From NCBI RefSeq assembly GCF_004402535.1, contig NZ_SOEY01000030.1, positions 1 to 64,000 of the forward strand: a stretch of DNA of 64,000 bases, given 5' to 3'. Below the pieces are notes generated by a model. It ran no database searches. It was not told the DNA's origin and worked only from the letters and a program-made list of their open reading frames with translations. The translations under genes and the position numbers were made by a program. This document shows, piece by piece, positions 27,891 to 37,174 of the stretch. Source of the DNA: Cryobacterium glaciale. GTDB lineage: Bacteria > Actinomycetota > Actinomycetes > Actinomycetales > Microbacteriaceae. The first letter of the stretch is position 1. Each line of letters opens with the position of its first letter.

Positions 27891-28110
27891 GTCCGTTACT
27901 GTACCCGCCGAGGAATTTCCTTGAACGGCGTCGACGTGTCGAGTTCCACGACCGCCGCGATCGCGGTGACCGACGCCGACGAGGTCTTGGTTGTGCTCGC
28001 TGGCGCGCGCCCGTGACGTTGGGGCAACGTGGGCGGGCTCACGACTCGTCAGATGGATCGATCCGGGCAATACTCACAGCATCACCCCGAAAAACGAAGG
28101 AGAACCAACC

Positions 28111-28584
28111 ATGAGCAGTCGTCTCAACCCGTACCTCGGCTTTCGCGACTCCGCCCGCGAAGCAATGGACTTCTACCAGAGCGTCTTTGGCGGCGAGGTC
28201 ACCCGCAGCACGTTCGGTGAATACCAGGCGAGCGAAGATCCGGCCGAGCAGAACAAGATCATGCACTCGGAACTGACGACACCGAGCGGATTCTCGCTGA
28301 TGGCTTCCGACACCCCCAACAGCATGGAACTCCCCACGAGCAGCAGCGTCACCGTCTCCCTCAGCGGCGAGGATGACGCCGAACTGACCGGCTACTGGGA
28401 CAAGCTCATCGAGGGCGGCGCCATCACCATGCCGCTCAACAAAGCACCATGGGGCGACAGCTTCGGCATGGTGGTCGACAAATTCGGCACGAATTGGATG
28501 GTCAACATCACCGGCGCTGTTGCCGAATCCGCAGTCGCCTCCGAGTCCGGTGACGCAACATTACGAGACGACGTCGCTCGGTGA
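28111..28584 (+). CDS. VOC-family (PhnB-like) protein
   Basis: The 157-residue protein has the PhnB/3-demethylubiquinone methyltransferase-like glyoxalase fold: LNPYLGFRDSAREAMDFYQSVFGGEV, then IMHSELTTPSGFSLMASD and PWGDSFGMVVDKFGTNWMVN. Many family members lack a known substrate. The ATG at 28111 has GAAGGAG nine bases upstream. A second, divergent PhnB-like protein is encoded at 49724. Confidence 0.87.
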   Translation: MSSRLNPYLGFRDSAREAMDFYQSVFGGEVTRSTFGEYQASEDPAEQNKIMHSELTTPSGFSLMASDTPNSMELPTSSSVTVSLSGEDDAELTGYWDKLIEGGAITMPLNKAPWGDSFGMVVDKFGTNWMVNITGAVAESAVASESGDATLRDDVAR

Positions 28585-28651
28585 CGTTTCGGGGCGCCCG
28601 CTAATTTAATTCTGCGCGTGACGGTGTGTGTGCGCCTATGCTGAGCCCGTG

Positions 28652-29455
28652 ATGAATGCATCGGCGACACACATCGCTCGCGACGCGAGCAACAGTTCAA
28701 CTCTGCAGCTGCTGGCCCGGCTGGGATTCGCCGTGAACGGGCTGCTGCACATCCTCATCGGGTCGATCGCGATCACCGTGGCGGTCGGTGCGGGCAGCGG
28801 CTCCGCCGACCAGAGTGGGGCGCTCGCGCAACTCTCGTCGAGCCCGGGCGGCGTGTTTCTGCTCTGGACCGTCGTGGTCGGCATGTTCGCCCTGGGGCTG
28901 TGGCTGCTCGTCTCCGCCTTCGTGATGCAGGGTGAGTCCAAACGCAAGTGGTCGCGTCGTCTGGCCAACGTTGCCAAAGCCATCGTCTACATCGCCCTTG
29001 GCGCCACGGCCTTGACCTTCGCCCAGGGCGGTTCGTCCAGTTCGGCCGACAGTACCCAGAGTGCCAGTTCGTCGCTGCTGTCCTCGCCCGGCGGTGTCAT
29101 CGTGCTGTTTCTGGCCGGTGTGGCCGTGCTCGGCGTCGGCGGCTATTTCATCTACAAGGGTGCAGCGCAGAAGTTCCGGTCAGACCTCGCCGTGCCGAGC
29201 GGATCGGCCGGCCGCGCTGTCATCGCCCTCGGCGTCGTCGGCTACGTCGCCAAGGGTATTGCTCTCACCGTCGTCGCGGTCCTCGCCGGCGTCGCCGCGC
29301 TCACCAACGATTCGAGCAAATCCACCGGACTCGACGGGGCGCTCAAAGCCCTCGCCGCCCTGCCGTTCGGAACGATCGCCCTGATCCTGATCGGGATCGG
29401 CCTGATCTCCTACGGCCTGTACTGCTTTGTTAGGGCCCGGCGCGCCCGGTTGTAG
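28652..29455 (+). CDS. DUF1206 membrane protein
   Basis: The ~267-residue protein has six hydrophobic helices arranged as three related pairs (ARLGFAVNGLLHILIG, RLANVAKAIVYIALGATALT, AGRAVIALGVVGYVAKGIAL), the hallmark of DUF1206. It has Ser/Ala-rich loops and no known activity. GTG 28649 is an alternative start one codon earlier. Its last 276 bases lie antisense to the long tail of the convergent PAP2 gene, an unusually large overlap. Confidence 0.85.
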   Translation: MNASATHIARDASNSSTLQLLARLGFAVNGLLHILIGSIAITVAVGAGSGSADQSGALAQLSSSPGGVFLLWTVVVGMFALGLWLLVSAFVMQGESKRKWSRRLANVAKAIVYIALGATALTFAQGGSSSSADSTQSASSSLLSSPGGVIVLFLAGVAVLGVGGYFIYKGAAQKFRSDLAVPSGSAGRAVIALGVVGYVAKGIALTVVAVLAGVAALTNDSSKSTGLDGALKALAALPFGTIALILIGIGLISYGLYCFVRARRARL

Positions 29456-30175
29456 TCTGCGGGACGCGTGGCGGGTGTCCCAGGCGATGACGCCGCCGAG
29501 CACCACCAACGAAATCGAGAGTGAGGCGAGGGCATCCGTTGCCCAGTGGTAACCGAGATAGAGACGGCTGATCGCGGCGAGCACAATGCAGACCATAGCG
29601 ATGCTGAACCCGACGACGACAGCCCGACGGCTGTGCCGTCGGGACACGATCAGGTAGGTGAGCACCAGTACGAAATCGGCCGCGCCGAGAACGTGCCCCG
29701 ACGGAAACGAGAACGAGTGGTCGGGGCCGAACAGCATCAGCTCGATGGGTGGTCGGGTGCGGGCGACGAGTGGCGCCAAAATCTGAGCCAGAATGACGCC
29801 GGTCAGCATAGCAATGGCCAGCAGGAGCGGCCGCCAGACGTGCTTTCCGGTGAAGGCCCAAACCACGGTGAGCACGAGCACGATGATCGGCAGCGCCACC
29901 GGCCCGAAAACGATGGCCAAACCGATCATCAGTACCGTCAGGGTCGGCGACCGGTTGTCTACGAGCCACTCACGAACCGGAGAATCGTAGAACGACGACC
30001 GGTCCGGCTGCAGCACGTCGACGACGACGCAGGCGAACAGAATGACTCCGACGCTCACGAGCGCGATTGCCATCACGCGCAAGTGCCGCCGACCGGCCTC
30101 GGACAGCGGTCGGGGCTCGACGACGAGCTTCTCATAACGTGAGCGCCACGTCGTTGTGGGCCGGGTACCACTCAT
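29180..30175 (-). CDS. PAP2-family phosphatase with an antisense-encoded C-terminal tail
   Basis: Residues 35-235 form a six-helix PAP2 phosphatase. The catalytic motifs are ARTRPP, PSGH (in SFSFPSGHVLGAADF) and SRLYLGYHWATD. Substrates are usually undecaprenyl or phosphatidyl phosphates at the membrane. The domain ends near base 29470, but no stop follows, and the frame continues about 95 residues through the antisense of the DUF1206 gene (a Gly/Asp/Glu-rich tail). The tail has no family resemblance, so the original stop was probably lost or the tail is irrelevant to function. It is followed upstream by a second PAP2 gene on the same strand. Confidence 0.8.
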   Translation of the reverse strand: MSGTRPTTTWRSRYEKLVVEPRPLSEAGRRHLRVMAIALVSVGVILFACVVVDVLQPDRSSFYDSPVREWLVDNRSPTLTVLMIGLAIVFGPVALPIIVLVLTVVWAFTGKHVWRPLLLAIAMLTGVILAQILAPLVARTRPPIELMLFGPDHSFSFPSGHVLGAADFVLVLTYLIVSRRHSRRAVVVGFSIAMVCIVLAAISRLYLGYHWATDALASLSISLVVLGGVIAWDTRHASRRLQPGAPGPNKAVQAVGDQADPDQDQGDRSERQGGEGFERPVESGGFARIVGERGDAGEDRDDGESNTLGDVADDAEGDDSAAGRSARHGEV

Positions 30176-30210
30176 CTGCGCGTCCTTTCGGTAGTGCGGG
30201 AAAAACGTGG

Positions 30211-30918
30211 TCAGTGCCGGGCGACACGCTCGTCGCGTCGCAGCCGACGTTCACCGTCGAGTTTTGCTGCCAGCGGCGCCCAGACTACAACTGCAATGCC
30301 CACGCCGAGCAGCAGAGCTCCGATGGTGTCGGTCAACCAGTGCGCTCCCAGGTAGGTGCGGCTGATCATCATGGCCAGAGTGTAGGCGGCTCCGAGGGCC
30401 CAGACCCACAACCGTGGAAAGAGGAGAGCGAAAATGGTGGCCATGACGGCCGCGTTCGCCACGTGCCCCGAGGGAAACGACCCAAAGTCGACAGTCACCA
30501 GGATGTCCTGGGGGCGGGTTCGCGCGAACAGATTCTTGAGTATCTGCACGGCGCCGCCGGTGAGCATCGTCGCCGCGAGATAGAAACCGACCGCCCAATA
30601 CCGCCGGGCCACAAGCAGAACGCCCACGATCAGCGCCGGGATCAGCAGCGAGGCCGTGAGCCCGAAGCCGAGGTAATTCAGCACCAGCGCGGGCCCATCC
30701 AGAACGGGTCCTCGAAGCCGGTCGATCCAGGCCAGCCAGGACCGGTCAAGGGCGAGCGACCCTGCAGCGGTGGATTCAGCGGTGCCGCGCAGCAGCACCA
30801 GACAGCCCAGGCCAAGGGTCAGGGCCAGCGCACAGAGACCGCTGATCAGCGGCCAGCGGCGCGTGACGCGTTTTGCGCGTGGTGTCGCCGAGCGTTCTGG
30901 ATGTCGATCACTCACCAT
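30211..30918 (-). CDS. PAP2-family phosphatase
   Basis: The 235-residue membrane protein has the three PAP2 motifs: KNLFARTRPQD, FGSFPSGHVANA and SRTYLGAHWLTD. It has five to six hydrophobic helices. It is a paralogue of the neighbouring PAP2 gene (35 bases away, same strand), and the two likely form an operon for lipid or undecaprenyl phosphate dephosphorylation. The ligD gene ends 25 bases downstream on the same strand. Confidence 0.87.
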   Translation of the reverse strand: MVSDRHPERSATPRAKRVTRRWPLISGLCALALTLGLGCLVLLRGTAESTAAGSLALDRSWLAWIDRLRGPVLDGPALVLNYLGFGLTASLLIPALIVGVLLVARRYWAVGFYLAATMLTGGAVQILKNLFARTRPQDILVTVDFGSFPSGHVANAAVMATIFALLFPRLWVWALGAAYTLAMMISRTYLGAHWLTDTIGALLLGVGIAVVVWAPLAAKLDGERRLRRDERVARH

Positions 30919-30943
30919 GGGGTAATGCTAGGTCCACCGCGCG

Positions 30944-33472
30944 TCATTCGGAGGCTATATCGCCCGGCACTTTGTCGGGCCGCCAGCCCCGCCAGGACGG
31001 TTGGCGCAGCCGACCGGTCGCGGTCCACTCGGCGAACTCGACCTCGGCGACGAGGGTGGGGCGCACCCAGACCGCGCTCTGGGCATCCGTTGACGGAATG
31101 TCGCTGAACGGGGTGGTCTTGCGCACGAGCCGGGTCAGCCTCGAGCGGATGTCGGCCAGGTCGCGTTCTCCGAACCCGGTGCCGACCCGACCGACGTAGC
31201 GCAAGCCCCCCTCGGTCGGGACCCCGAGCAGCAGCGAGCCGATCGCGCCGGACCGGTTGCCGCGGCCGGGGCGCCAACCGCCCACCACCACTTCCTGGGT
31301 GCGAAAATGCTTGATCTTCACCCAGTCCCTGGACCGGCGCCCGACCGTGTAGCGGCCATCCTGACGTTTGGCCATGACGCCCTCCAGGCCGAGCTGGCGG
31401 CTGGTTTGGAAGGCCTCGGCGAAGTCCCCGTCGAAACGCGGTGGTACCTGGGTGGAGCCGGTCGCGGTCACCGTGGCTTCCAATCGGTCCCGGCGCGCGG
31501 TATAGGTCAGCCCGGTGAGTGAGTGGCCGTTCAGTTCGAGCAGGTCGAAGAGCATCAGCTGCGCCGGGGCCTTCCTGGCCGCCGAGGCGACCTCACGGGC
31601 CTCGGTGAGTTTCATCCGCGTCTGCAGCAGGCCGAAATCGGGGCGTCCGCGTTTGTCGACGGCCACGATCTCGCCGTCGAGCACCGCGCTGTCCAGAACC
31701 GCGGCATCCGTTTCTGGTGTCTCTGTTCCTGGCGCCAGTGCCGCGAGCAGGTCGACCACGAGGTCCGGGTAGGACGCGGTCACATCGTGGCCGTTGCGCG
31801 TGACCAGGCGAACGCTCTGCTCGGCGAGCGACACATACGCGAGCGCGCGCATGCCGTCCCACTTCATTTCGAACGCCCACTCGTCGGCTCCGAGATCGAC
31901 GCCGAGGTCCGTTTCGGAACCGGCGGCGGCGAGCATGGGGGAGTAGGCGTTCTTCGGCGGCGGGGGAGTGATCTCGGCTGCGGGGCCGCTGGAGGGTCGA
32001 GCGTTCGTGCGTGAGGCGCCCGAGGCCCCGCCGCTGGGTTTCATGCGGTGGATCAGCCAGTTGTTCGCTGGCTTGCTGCCGTGATTGTCGCTCGTACGAA
32101 TCAAGGCAAACCGGGCGGTGCCGCCGAGCCCGGCGTCCGGCTCTCCGTGCAGGGTCACGATCACTTCGTCGTCCCGCCACTTTTCGAGGTCGTACACCCC
32201 GCGGTCCCAGATCGAGACGTCGCCCGCACCATATTCTCCGACCGGAATATTTCCCTCGAAGCTGCCGTACTCGAGCGGATGATCCTCCACCTGTACCGCG
32301 AGCCGGTTCTGTGTTGGCGTCACGGGCACGCCGCGGGGCAGCGCCCACGACACGAGCACCCCGTCGTGTTCGAGCCGAAAATCCCAGTGGAGGCTGCGGG
32401 CGTGGTGCTCCTGAATGACGAACGACGTGCCAGCGGATGCCGCGGCGGGGGAGGCCGGAACCGGCTCGGGCGTCTTCGTGGCGTCCCGCTTGCCGCGGTA
32501 CACCGTCAGCCGGTCCGGCGTGACGAGCGCCGGGGCTGAGCCTTGGTTCGGTACACCGGCGTCATTCGCAGCGTGCTCGAATGACCCTGCCGTGAGCAGG
32601 GCAAGCGGATCCTCCCGGCGTTTCAGGCGGGCGAGCACCTGCTTGTAGTCAAGCTGCTCAAGCTCGGCCGAAGCCAGCTCCTTCCAGGTGCGCGGGGTCG
32701 CGACCATCGGGTGGCTGCGCCCGCGAAGCGAATAGGGCGTGATCGTGGTCTTCGCGGCGCTGTTCTGGCTCCAGTCCACGAACACCTTGCCGGGGCGCAC
32801 GCTCTTCTTCATGTCGCTCACCACCAGGTCGCGGTGGTCGGCTTCGAGCGCCCGCGCCAGCTCGTGCGCCACGGCCGAAACCTGGTCGGAGGTGTACGAC
32901 AGGTCGAGGGCCGCATACAAGTGGATGCCCTTGCTCCCGCTGGTCACCGGCATCGGCTCCAGCCCCATGTGCTGCAGAATCACCCGGGCGAACCGCGCCA
33001 CCTCGGCGCACTCGAGCAATCCCACCCCGTCACCGGGATCGAGGTCGAGCACCAGCCGGTCGGGATTGCGCGGCGTTCCGGTGCGGCCGAACTGCCACTG
33101 CGGCACGTGGATCTCAAGGGCGCTCATCTGCCCGAGCCAGGTGAGGGTGGCGAGGTCGTTCACGAGCGGATAGGTGTTCACATGGTCCTTATGCGTAATC
33201 GCGTGCCGTTTCACCCAGCTCGGCGTCGACGGTTCCAGATTCTTCTGGAAGAACATTGGTCCGGGATTCTCGGTGGTGCCGATGCCGTGCACCCAGCGTT
33301 TGCGGGTGGCCGGGCGGTTCGCGGCGTGAGGGATGAGCACGTCGGCGACCGCAGCGTAGTAGGCCAGCACATCGGCTTTGGTGGTGCCCGTTTCCGGGTA
33401 CAAGACCTTGTCCAGGTGAGTGAGCGTGATGCGGTGGCCCTCAACGGAAGCCACCTGTCTGCTGGCGTTCAT
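30944..33472 (-). CDS. ligD: ATP-dependent DNA ligase LigD (polymerase-phosphoesterase-ligase)
   Basis: The 842-residue protein has all three LigD modules in the actinomycete order. The polymerase (1-300) has LVLDLDPGDG, SGSKGIHLYA and KVFVDWSQN. The 3'-phosphoesterase (about 345-500) has FVIQEHHARSLHWDFRLEHD. The ligase (about 520-842) has its lysine nucleophile in EMKWDGMRALAY and motifs LDGEIVA and EGVMAKR. It repairs double-strand breaks with Ku. It is divergent from ku, with 71 bases between the two starts, so both are likely switched together. Confidence 0.95.
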   Translation of the reverse strand: MNASRQVASVEGHRITLTHLDKVLYPETGTTKADVLAYYAAVADVLIPHAANRPATRKRWVHGIGTTENPGPMFFQKNLEPSTPSWVKRHAITHKDHVNTYPLVNDLATLTWLGQMSALEIHVPQWQFGRTGTPRNPDRLVLDLDPGDGVGLLECAEVARFARVILQHMGLEPMPVTSGSKGIHLYAALDLSYTSDQVSAVAHELARALEADHRDLVVSDMKKSVRPGKVFVDWSQNSAAKTTITPYSLRGRSHPMVATPRTWKELASAELEQLDYKQVLARLKRREDPLALLTAGSFEHAANDAGVPNQGSAPALVTPDRLTVYRGKRDATKTPEPVPASPAAASAGTSFVIQEHHARSLHWDFRLEHDGVLVSWALPRGVPVTPTQNRLAVQVEDHPLEYGSFEGNIPVGEYGAGDVSIWDRGVYDLEKWRDDEVIVTLHGEPDAGLGGTARFALIRTSDNHGSKPANNWLIHRMKPSGGASGASRTNARPSSGPAAEITPPPPKNAYSPMLAAAGSETDLGVDLGADEWAFEMKWDGMRALAYVSLAEQSVRLVTRNGHDVTASYPDLVVDLLAALAPGTETPETDAAVLDSAVLDGEIVAVDKRGRPDFGLLQTRMKLTEAREVASAARKAPAQLMLFDLLELNGHSLTGLTYTARRDRLEATVTATGSTQVPPRFDGDFAEAFQTSRQLGLEGVMAKRQDGRYTVGRRSRDWVKIKHFRTQEVVVGGWRPGRGNRSGAIGSLLLGVPTEGGLRYVGRVGTGFGERDLADIRSRLTRLVRKTTPFSDIPSTDAQSAVWVRPTLVAEVEFAEWTATGRLRQPSWRGWRPDKVPGDIASE

Positions 33473-33543
33473 GCGTCAACTGTGCCGCGGAAACCATGGG
33501 TCTACTAGGCGACGAATGTCTCATTCGGGTGTGTACTGGTCGC

Positions 33544-34383
33544 ATGAGAAGCATCTGGACCGGTGCGATCACCTTCGGGCTCGTCAATGTGCCCGTCAAG
33601 GTGTACAGCGCCACCGAAGACCATGACGTCGCCCTGCACCAGGTGCACGATGCCGATGGGGGACGCATCCGCTACCAGCGACGGTGTGAGATTTGCGCCA
33701 AGGTTGTTCCCTACGACCATATCGACAAGGCTTTCGACGACGGCGAGCAGACCGTGGTACTCACCGCCGAGGACTTCGCGTCGCTGCCGGCAGAGCACAG
33801 CAAGGAAATCGACGTGGTCGAGTTCGTACCGAGCGACCAGATCGACCCGATCATGCTCGACAAGAGCTACTTTCTCGAACCCGACGGCAAATCTGCCAAG
33901 GCCTACGTGCTGCTGCGGCGCACGCTCGAGGCCACTGATCGCACCGCGATCGTGCACTTCGCGCTGCGGCAGAAGACCCGACTCGGCGCACTGCGCGTGC
34001 ACGGGGACGTGCTCATGCTGCAATCTCTGCTCTGGGACGACGAAGTACGTGAGGCCAAATTTGCGTCCCTCGACGAGCGGGTGAACGTCAGCGCGAAGGA
34101 ACTGGACATGTCTGCCGCGTTGGTCGAGTCGTTCGCGGCCGATTTCGCACCGGATGCCTTCAATGACGACTATCAGGATGAGTTGCGCGCCCTGATCGAG
34201 GCGAAGCTGAAAAGCGGCGATGCCGTGTCGACCGAGGTGACGTTCGGTGAGACGCCGGACGAGGGCGAGGGCGGCGAGGTGCTCGACCTCATGGAGGCCC
34301 TGCGTCGCAGCGTCGAGGCCAGTCGTGACCGGGCCAAGCCCAAGCCGAAGCCGGCAGCGAAGCAGGCCCGCTCAGCCTCCTGA
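33544..34383 (+). CDS. ku: Non-homologous end-joining protein Ku
   Basis: The 279-residue protein is a bacterial Ku homodimer subunit. It starts with the hallmark RSIWTGAITFGLVNVPVKVY, continues with CEICAKVVPYDHIDKAF, and has the beta-barrel core KSYFLEPDGKSAKAYVLLRR. The C-terminus is a basic tail (DRAKPKPKPAAKQAR) that assists DNA binding and ligase recruitment. It threads onto DNA ends and recruits LigD, encoded divergently next to it. The ATG at 33544 begins at the conserved N-terminus. Confidence 0.95.
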   Translation: MRSIWTGAITFGLVNVPVKVYSATEDHDVALHQVHDADGGRIRYQRRCEICAKVVPYDHIDKAFDDGEQTVVLTAEDFASLPAEHSKEIDVVEFVPSDQIDPIMLDKSYFLEPDGKSAKAYVLLRRTLEATDRTAIVHFALRQKTRLGALRVHGDVLMLQSLLWDDEVREAKFASLDERVNVSAKELDMSAALVESFAADFAPDAFNDDYQDELRALIEAKLKSGDAVSTEVTFGETPDEGEGGEVLDLMEALRRSVEASRDRAKPKPKPAAKQARSAS

Positions 34384-34449
34384 CGCGGCCGGCCCGTCTC
34401 GTGGCACGTGCGGGGGAAGTCAGCCCGTGTTCCAACCACGGCCAGCTTC

Positions 34450-34900
34450 TCAACCTCCTGCCGCGAGCACTCCTTTCCAGACCACGAGCACGAGCCCGAT
34501 CGCCGTCAGCAGCACGGCCAGAACGTTGAGAACACTCACGCCCACCGCTCCGATGGCCACGAGCGGAGTGCTCTGCCCGATGGTGAGGGACAGTTTGATG
34601 CCCTCGGCGATGATCGCCAGCGCCAGCCCGAACAGTGCCAGGCGCCCATCGCTGAGGTACGAAGCCAGTGCAGACGCAGCTGGCGCGGGGTACCGACGCT
34701 GAGCCTGGCCCTGACGGTTTCGCGCCCGCTGGGTCCCCAGGTACCGGAGGCCACAAAGGCCTCGTTCGACTGGCCGTACTCCCGCTGGGTGGCGCGCAGA
34801 AAATCGACGCGACCACCCACCCAAGGATTCTCGGCGCGCAACCACAGGGTGGCCGTGCCGTCGAGCTGTGCCTCGAGCCGGACAATATTTCGACCCAAGG
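34450..34900 (-). pseudogene. Frameshifted protein with a C-terminal membrane domain, family unknown
   Basis: Two adjacent minus-strand frames each look coding. The first, upstream of about 34690, gives LDGTATLWLRAENPWVGGRV and ASGTWGPSGRETVRARLSVG. The second, from about 34690 to the stop at 34450, gives SDGRLALFGLALAIIAEGIK, then two hydrophobic helices ending IGLVLVVWKGVLAAGG. No single frame spans both, and only a TTG could start the first. A one-base indel near 34680-34700, or a sequencing error, would explain this. I do not recognise the family. Confidence 0.5.
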
Positions 34901-34917
34901 ATGAGTGAAGCGGGCAT

Positions 34918-35745
34918 CTACTGTGCGCGCGGTTGAACAGTGTGACGCCGATGATCGAGGGCGGGAGTGCGCACGCGCGCCTGCCGCACCAGATCGGGAT
35001 CGACGTCGATGGTGACCAGGTCTGGCTCCGGGCCGAGCTCGGCGAGCACCCGACCGGCAGGATCGGAGAGCAGGCTGCGCCCGATCGAGATCGGCGGGCA
35101 CTGCGACACGGCGCCGACGAAGTACGAGTTCTCGATGGCTCGCGCCTGGGCGAGAACACGCCATTGTTCGGCCTTGCCTGGCCCGGGAACCCAGGAGGAA
35201 CAGACCAGAACGAGGTCGGCGCCGGCGTCGGCCAGCTCGCGGCCGAGTTCAGGAAAACGTAGGTCGTAGCAGGTCATCAGGCCGACTCGCAGCCGCTCGC
35301 CCGACCGCCCCACAACCTCACACACCACCGGGCTCAGGTCGGTCGCCGGGGCGATCCACTCGGACTCTCGAAAGCCGTAGGAGTCGAACAGGTGCATCTT
35401 GCGGTACCGCGTCTGGAGTACTCCGTCGGGGCCGAGAACCACGATGGTGTTGTACGGGCGTGCGCCGTGGTCGTTGGTTTCGACGATTCCCGCGACGAGG
35501 GTGATGCGAAGCGACCGCGCGGTCGCCGCGAGCGCAGCCACGAACGGCCCGGTCACCGGCTGTGCGATGACCGCGAAGGTGGCATCGACCATCTTCTTTT
35601 CGTACATGGCGTATTCCGGAAACACGACGAGGTCGGCACCATCAGCGGCTGCACGCTGAGCGCCCTGCTGAAGCAGCGTCAGATTGCGGTCGACGTCCGT
35701 GCCGGACGCGATCTGGGCGAGGGTGACTCTCACACTCACGCTCAC
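34918..35745 (-). CDS. Carbon-nitrogen hydrolase (nitrilase superfamily amidase)
   Basis: The 275-residue protein has the nitrilase catalytic triad in context: Glu in VVFPEYAMYE, Lys in YRKMHLFDSYGF, and Cys in GLMTCYDLRFPE. It most resembles the branch of omega-amidases and deaminated-glutathione or carboxamide hydrolases. The Cys environment and the length of 275 are normal. The substrate is unknown. It is the last gene of a set with an APC permease and a second nitrilase-superfamily gene, which suggests uptake and hydrolysis of amides or amines. Confidence 0.88.
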   Translation of the reverse strand: MSVSVRVTLAQIASGTDVDRNLTLLQQGAQRAAADGADLVVFPEYAMYEKKMVDATFAVIAQPVTGPFVAALAATARSLRITLVAGIVETNDHGARPYNTIVVLGPDGVLQTRYRKMHLFDSYGFRESEWIAPATDLSPVVCEVVGRSGERLRVGLMTCYDLRFPELGRELADAGADLVLVCSSWVPGPGKAEQWRVLAQARAIENSYFVGAVSQCPPISIGRSLLSDPAGRVLAELGPEPDLVTIDVDPDLVRQARVRTPALDHRRHTVQPRAQ

Positions 35746-35808
35746 CCTGCCTCCCGCGTGCCGGTCACGCCTGTCTCGCCAGCCTAAACGCTGCCAGCCC
35801 GAGCGCCG

Positions 35809-37173
35809 TCAGCGGGTCTCGGTGACGAGAGCAGCGTCATCCGCTTCGACGTAGTCCATTTCGGGCGGCGGACGGCGGAAGCCGCGCGTGAGTACACCGA
35901 GCACGATGACGCCGACGGCGAGCCAGCTCAGGCCAAGCACGATGGCGTTCGCATCGAGGCGGGTGAGCAGGTAGAGCGTGATGAGGCCGCCGATCAGCGG
36001 AAGGACGAAGTAGAACACGGGATTGAGGTGGTTGCCCTCCCGGCGCTGGCGCACGAAGTAGAAGATGACGGCCAGGTTGACCATGGTGAACGCGACGAAG
36101 GCCCCGAAGTTGATGAACGAGGTCGAGGTGGCGACATCAAGGAAGATCGCGATGAAACCGACCACGCCGATGATGACCAGGTTGAACACCGGTGAGCGAA
36201 AGCGCTTGCTGACCTCGCCGAAGATACGGCGCGGGAGCACACCGTCGCGCCCCATGGCGAACAGCAGGCGGGAGGCTGCGGACTGGGCGGCGAGGCCGGA
36301 GGCGAACTGGGCGATGACGAGGCCGGCCAGGAACACGGCGCCGAACACGTTGCCGCCGATCTGCATGGCGATGTCGAACGCGGCCGAGGACGAGTCGGTG
36401 AAGACTCCGCCCGGGCGTACGAGCTGGGTCGTGTAGGAGACCAGCACGAAGATGGCCCCGCCGATGAGGGCGACCAGCAGGATGGCCCGCGGTACCGTCT
36501 TGCGCGGGTTGATGGTCTCCTCGGTGAAGGTCGTGACGGCGTCAAAACCGAGGAAGGAGTAGGCGGCGATCGCCGCGCCGGCGGTGATGCCCGCGAAGGT
36601 GGAGGTGGGGTTGGCGAACGGCGACCAGTCGATCAGGCCGCCGGCGCCCTGGCTGGCGACGATCGACGCGATCGACAGCGCCACGAAGGCGCCGATGACG
36701 AGCACCTGAAATGCCATGAGCAGAAAGTTGGCCTTGTCGGCAACCTTGATGCCGAGAATGTTCAGCAGGGTCGTGATCACGACGAAGCCGATGATCCAGG
36801 CCCAGGCCGGCACCCCGGGAAACTGGGCTTCGAGGTAGGCGGCACCGATGAGCCAGATCACCATGGGCAGAAAGAGGTAGTCGAGCAGCACGGCCCAGCC
36901 GACGAGAAAACCCACCCGGGAGTCGACGGTGCGCCGCACATACGTGTAGGCGGAGCCGGCTACCGGGTAGGCGGCGGCCATGCGTCCGTAGCTCGATGCG
37001 GTGAACAGCATCGCCACGAGAGCAACAAGGTAGGCGGAGCCGCTCGCACCCCCGGTCGTTTCGGCGACGACGCCGAAGATGCCGAGCACGATCAGCGGTG
37101 TCATGTAGGCCAGGCCGAACAATACGAGGGAGCGCAGGCCGAGGGTGCGCGCGAGGGCGGGAGTGCCGGTCAT
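35809..37173 (-). CDS. APC-family amino acid/polyamine permease
   Basis: The 454-residue product has twelve hydrophobic helices and APC motifs: GLAYMTPLIVLGIFGVVAE, the helix-1 region, YTYVRRTVDSRVGFLVGW and YSFLGFDAVTTFTEETINPR. These put it near putrescine or amino acid importers. The ATG at 37173 follows one base after the TGA of the nitrilase-superfamily gene (37175), so translation is likely coupled. The longer frame upstream lacks family resemblance. Confidence 0.9.
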   Translation of the reverse strand: MTGTPALARTLGLRSLVLFGLAYMTPLIVLGIFGVVAETTGGASGSAYLVALVAMLFTASSYGRMAAAYPVAGSAYTYVRRTVDSRVGFLVGWAVLLDYLFLPMVIWLIGAAYLEAQFPGVPAWAWIIGFVVITTLLNILGIKVADKANFLLMAFQVLVIGAFVALSIASIVASQGAGGLIDWSPFANPTSTFAGITAGAAIAAYSFLGFDAVTTFTEETINPRKTVPRAILLVALIGGAIFVLVSYTTQLVRPGGVFTDSSSAAFDIAMQIGGNVFGAVFLAGLVIAQFASGLAAQSAASRLLFAMGRDGVLPRRIFGEVSKRFRSPVFNLVIIGVVGFIAIFLDVATSTSFINFGAFVAFTMVNLAVIFYFVRQRREGNHLNPVFYFVLPLIGGLITLYLLTRLDANAIVLGLSWLAVGVIVLGVLTRGFRRPPPEMDYVEADDAALVTETR

Positions 37174-37174
37174 G

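Noticed and set aside
27807..28016. Small plus-strand frame upstream of the VOC gene, ending in LVVLAGARP
   Set aside because: Only a weak TTG start and no recognisable domain; it may be a fragment but evidence is too thin.
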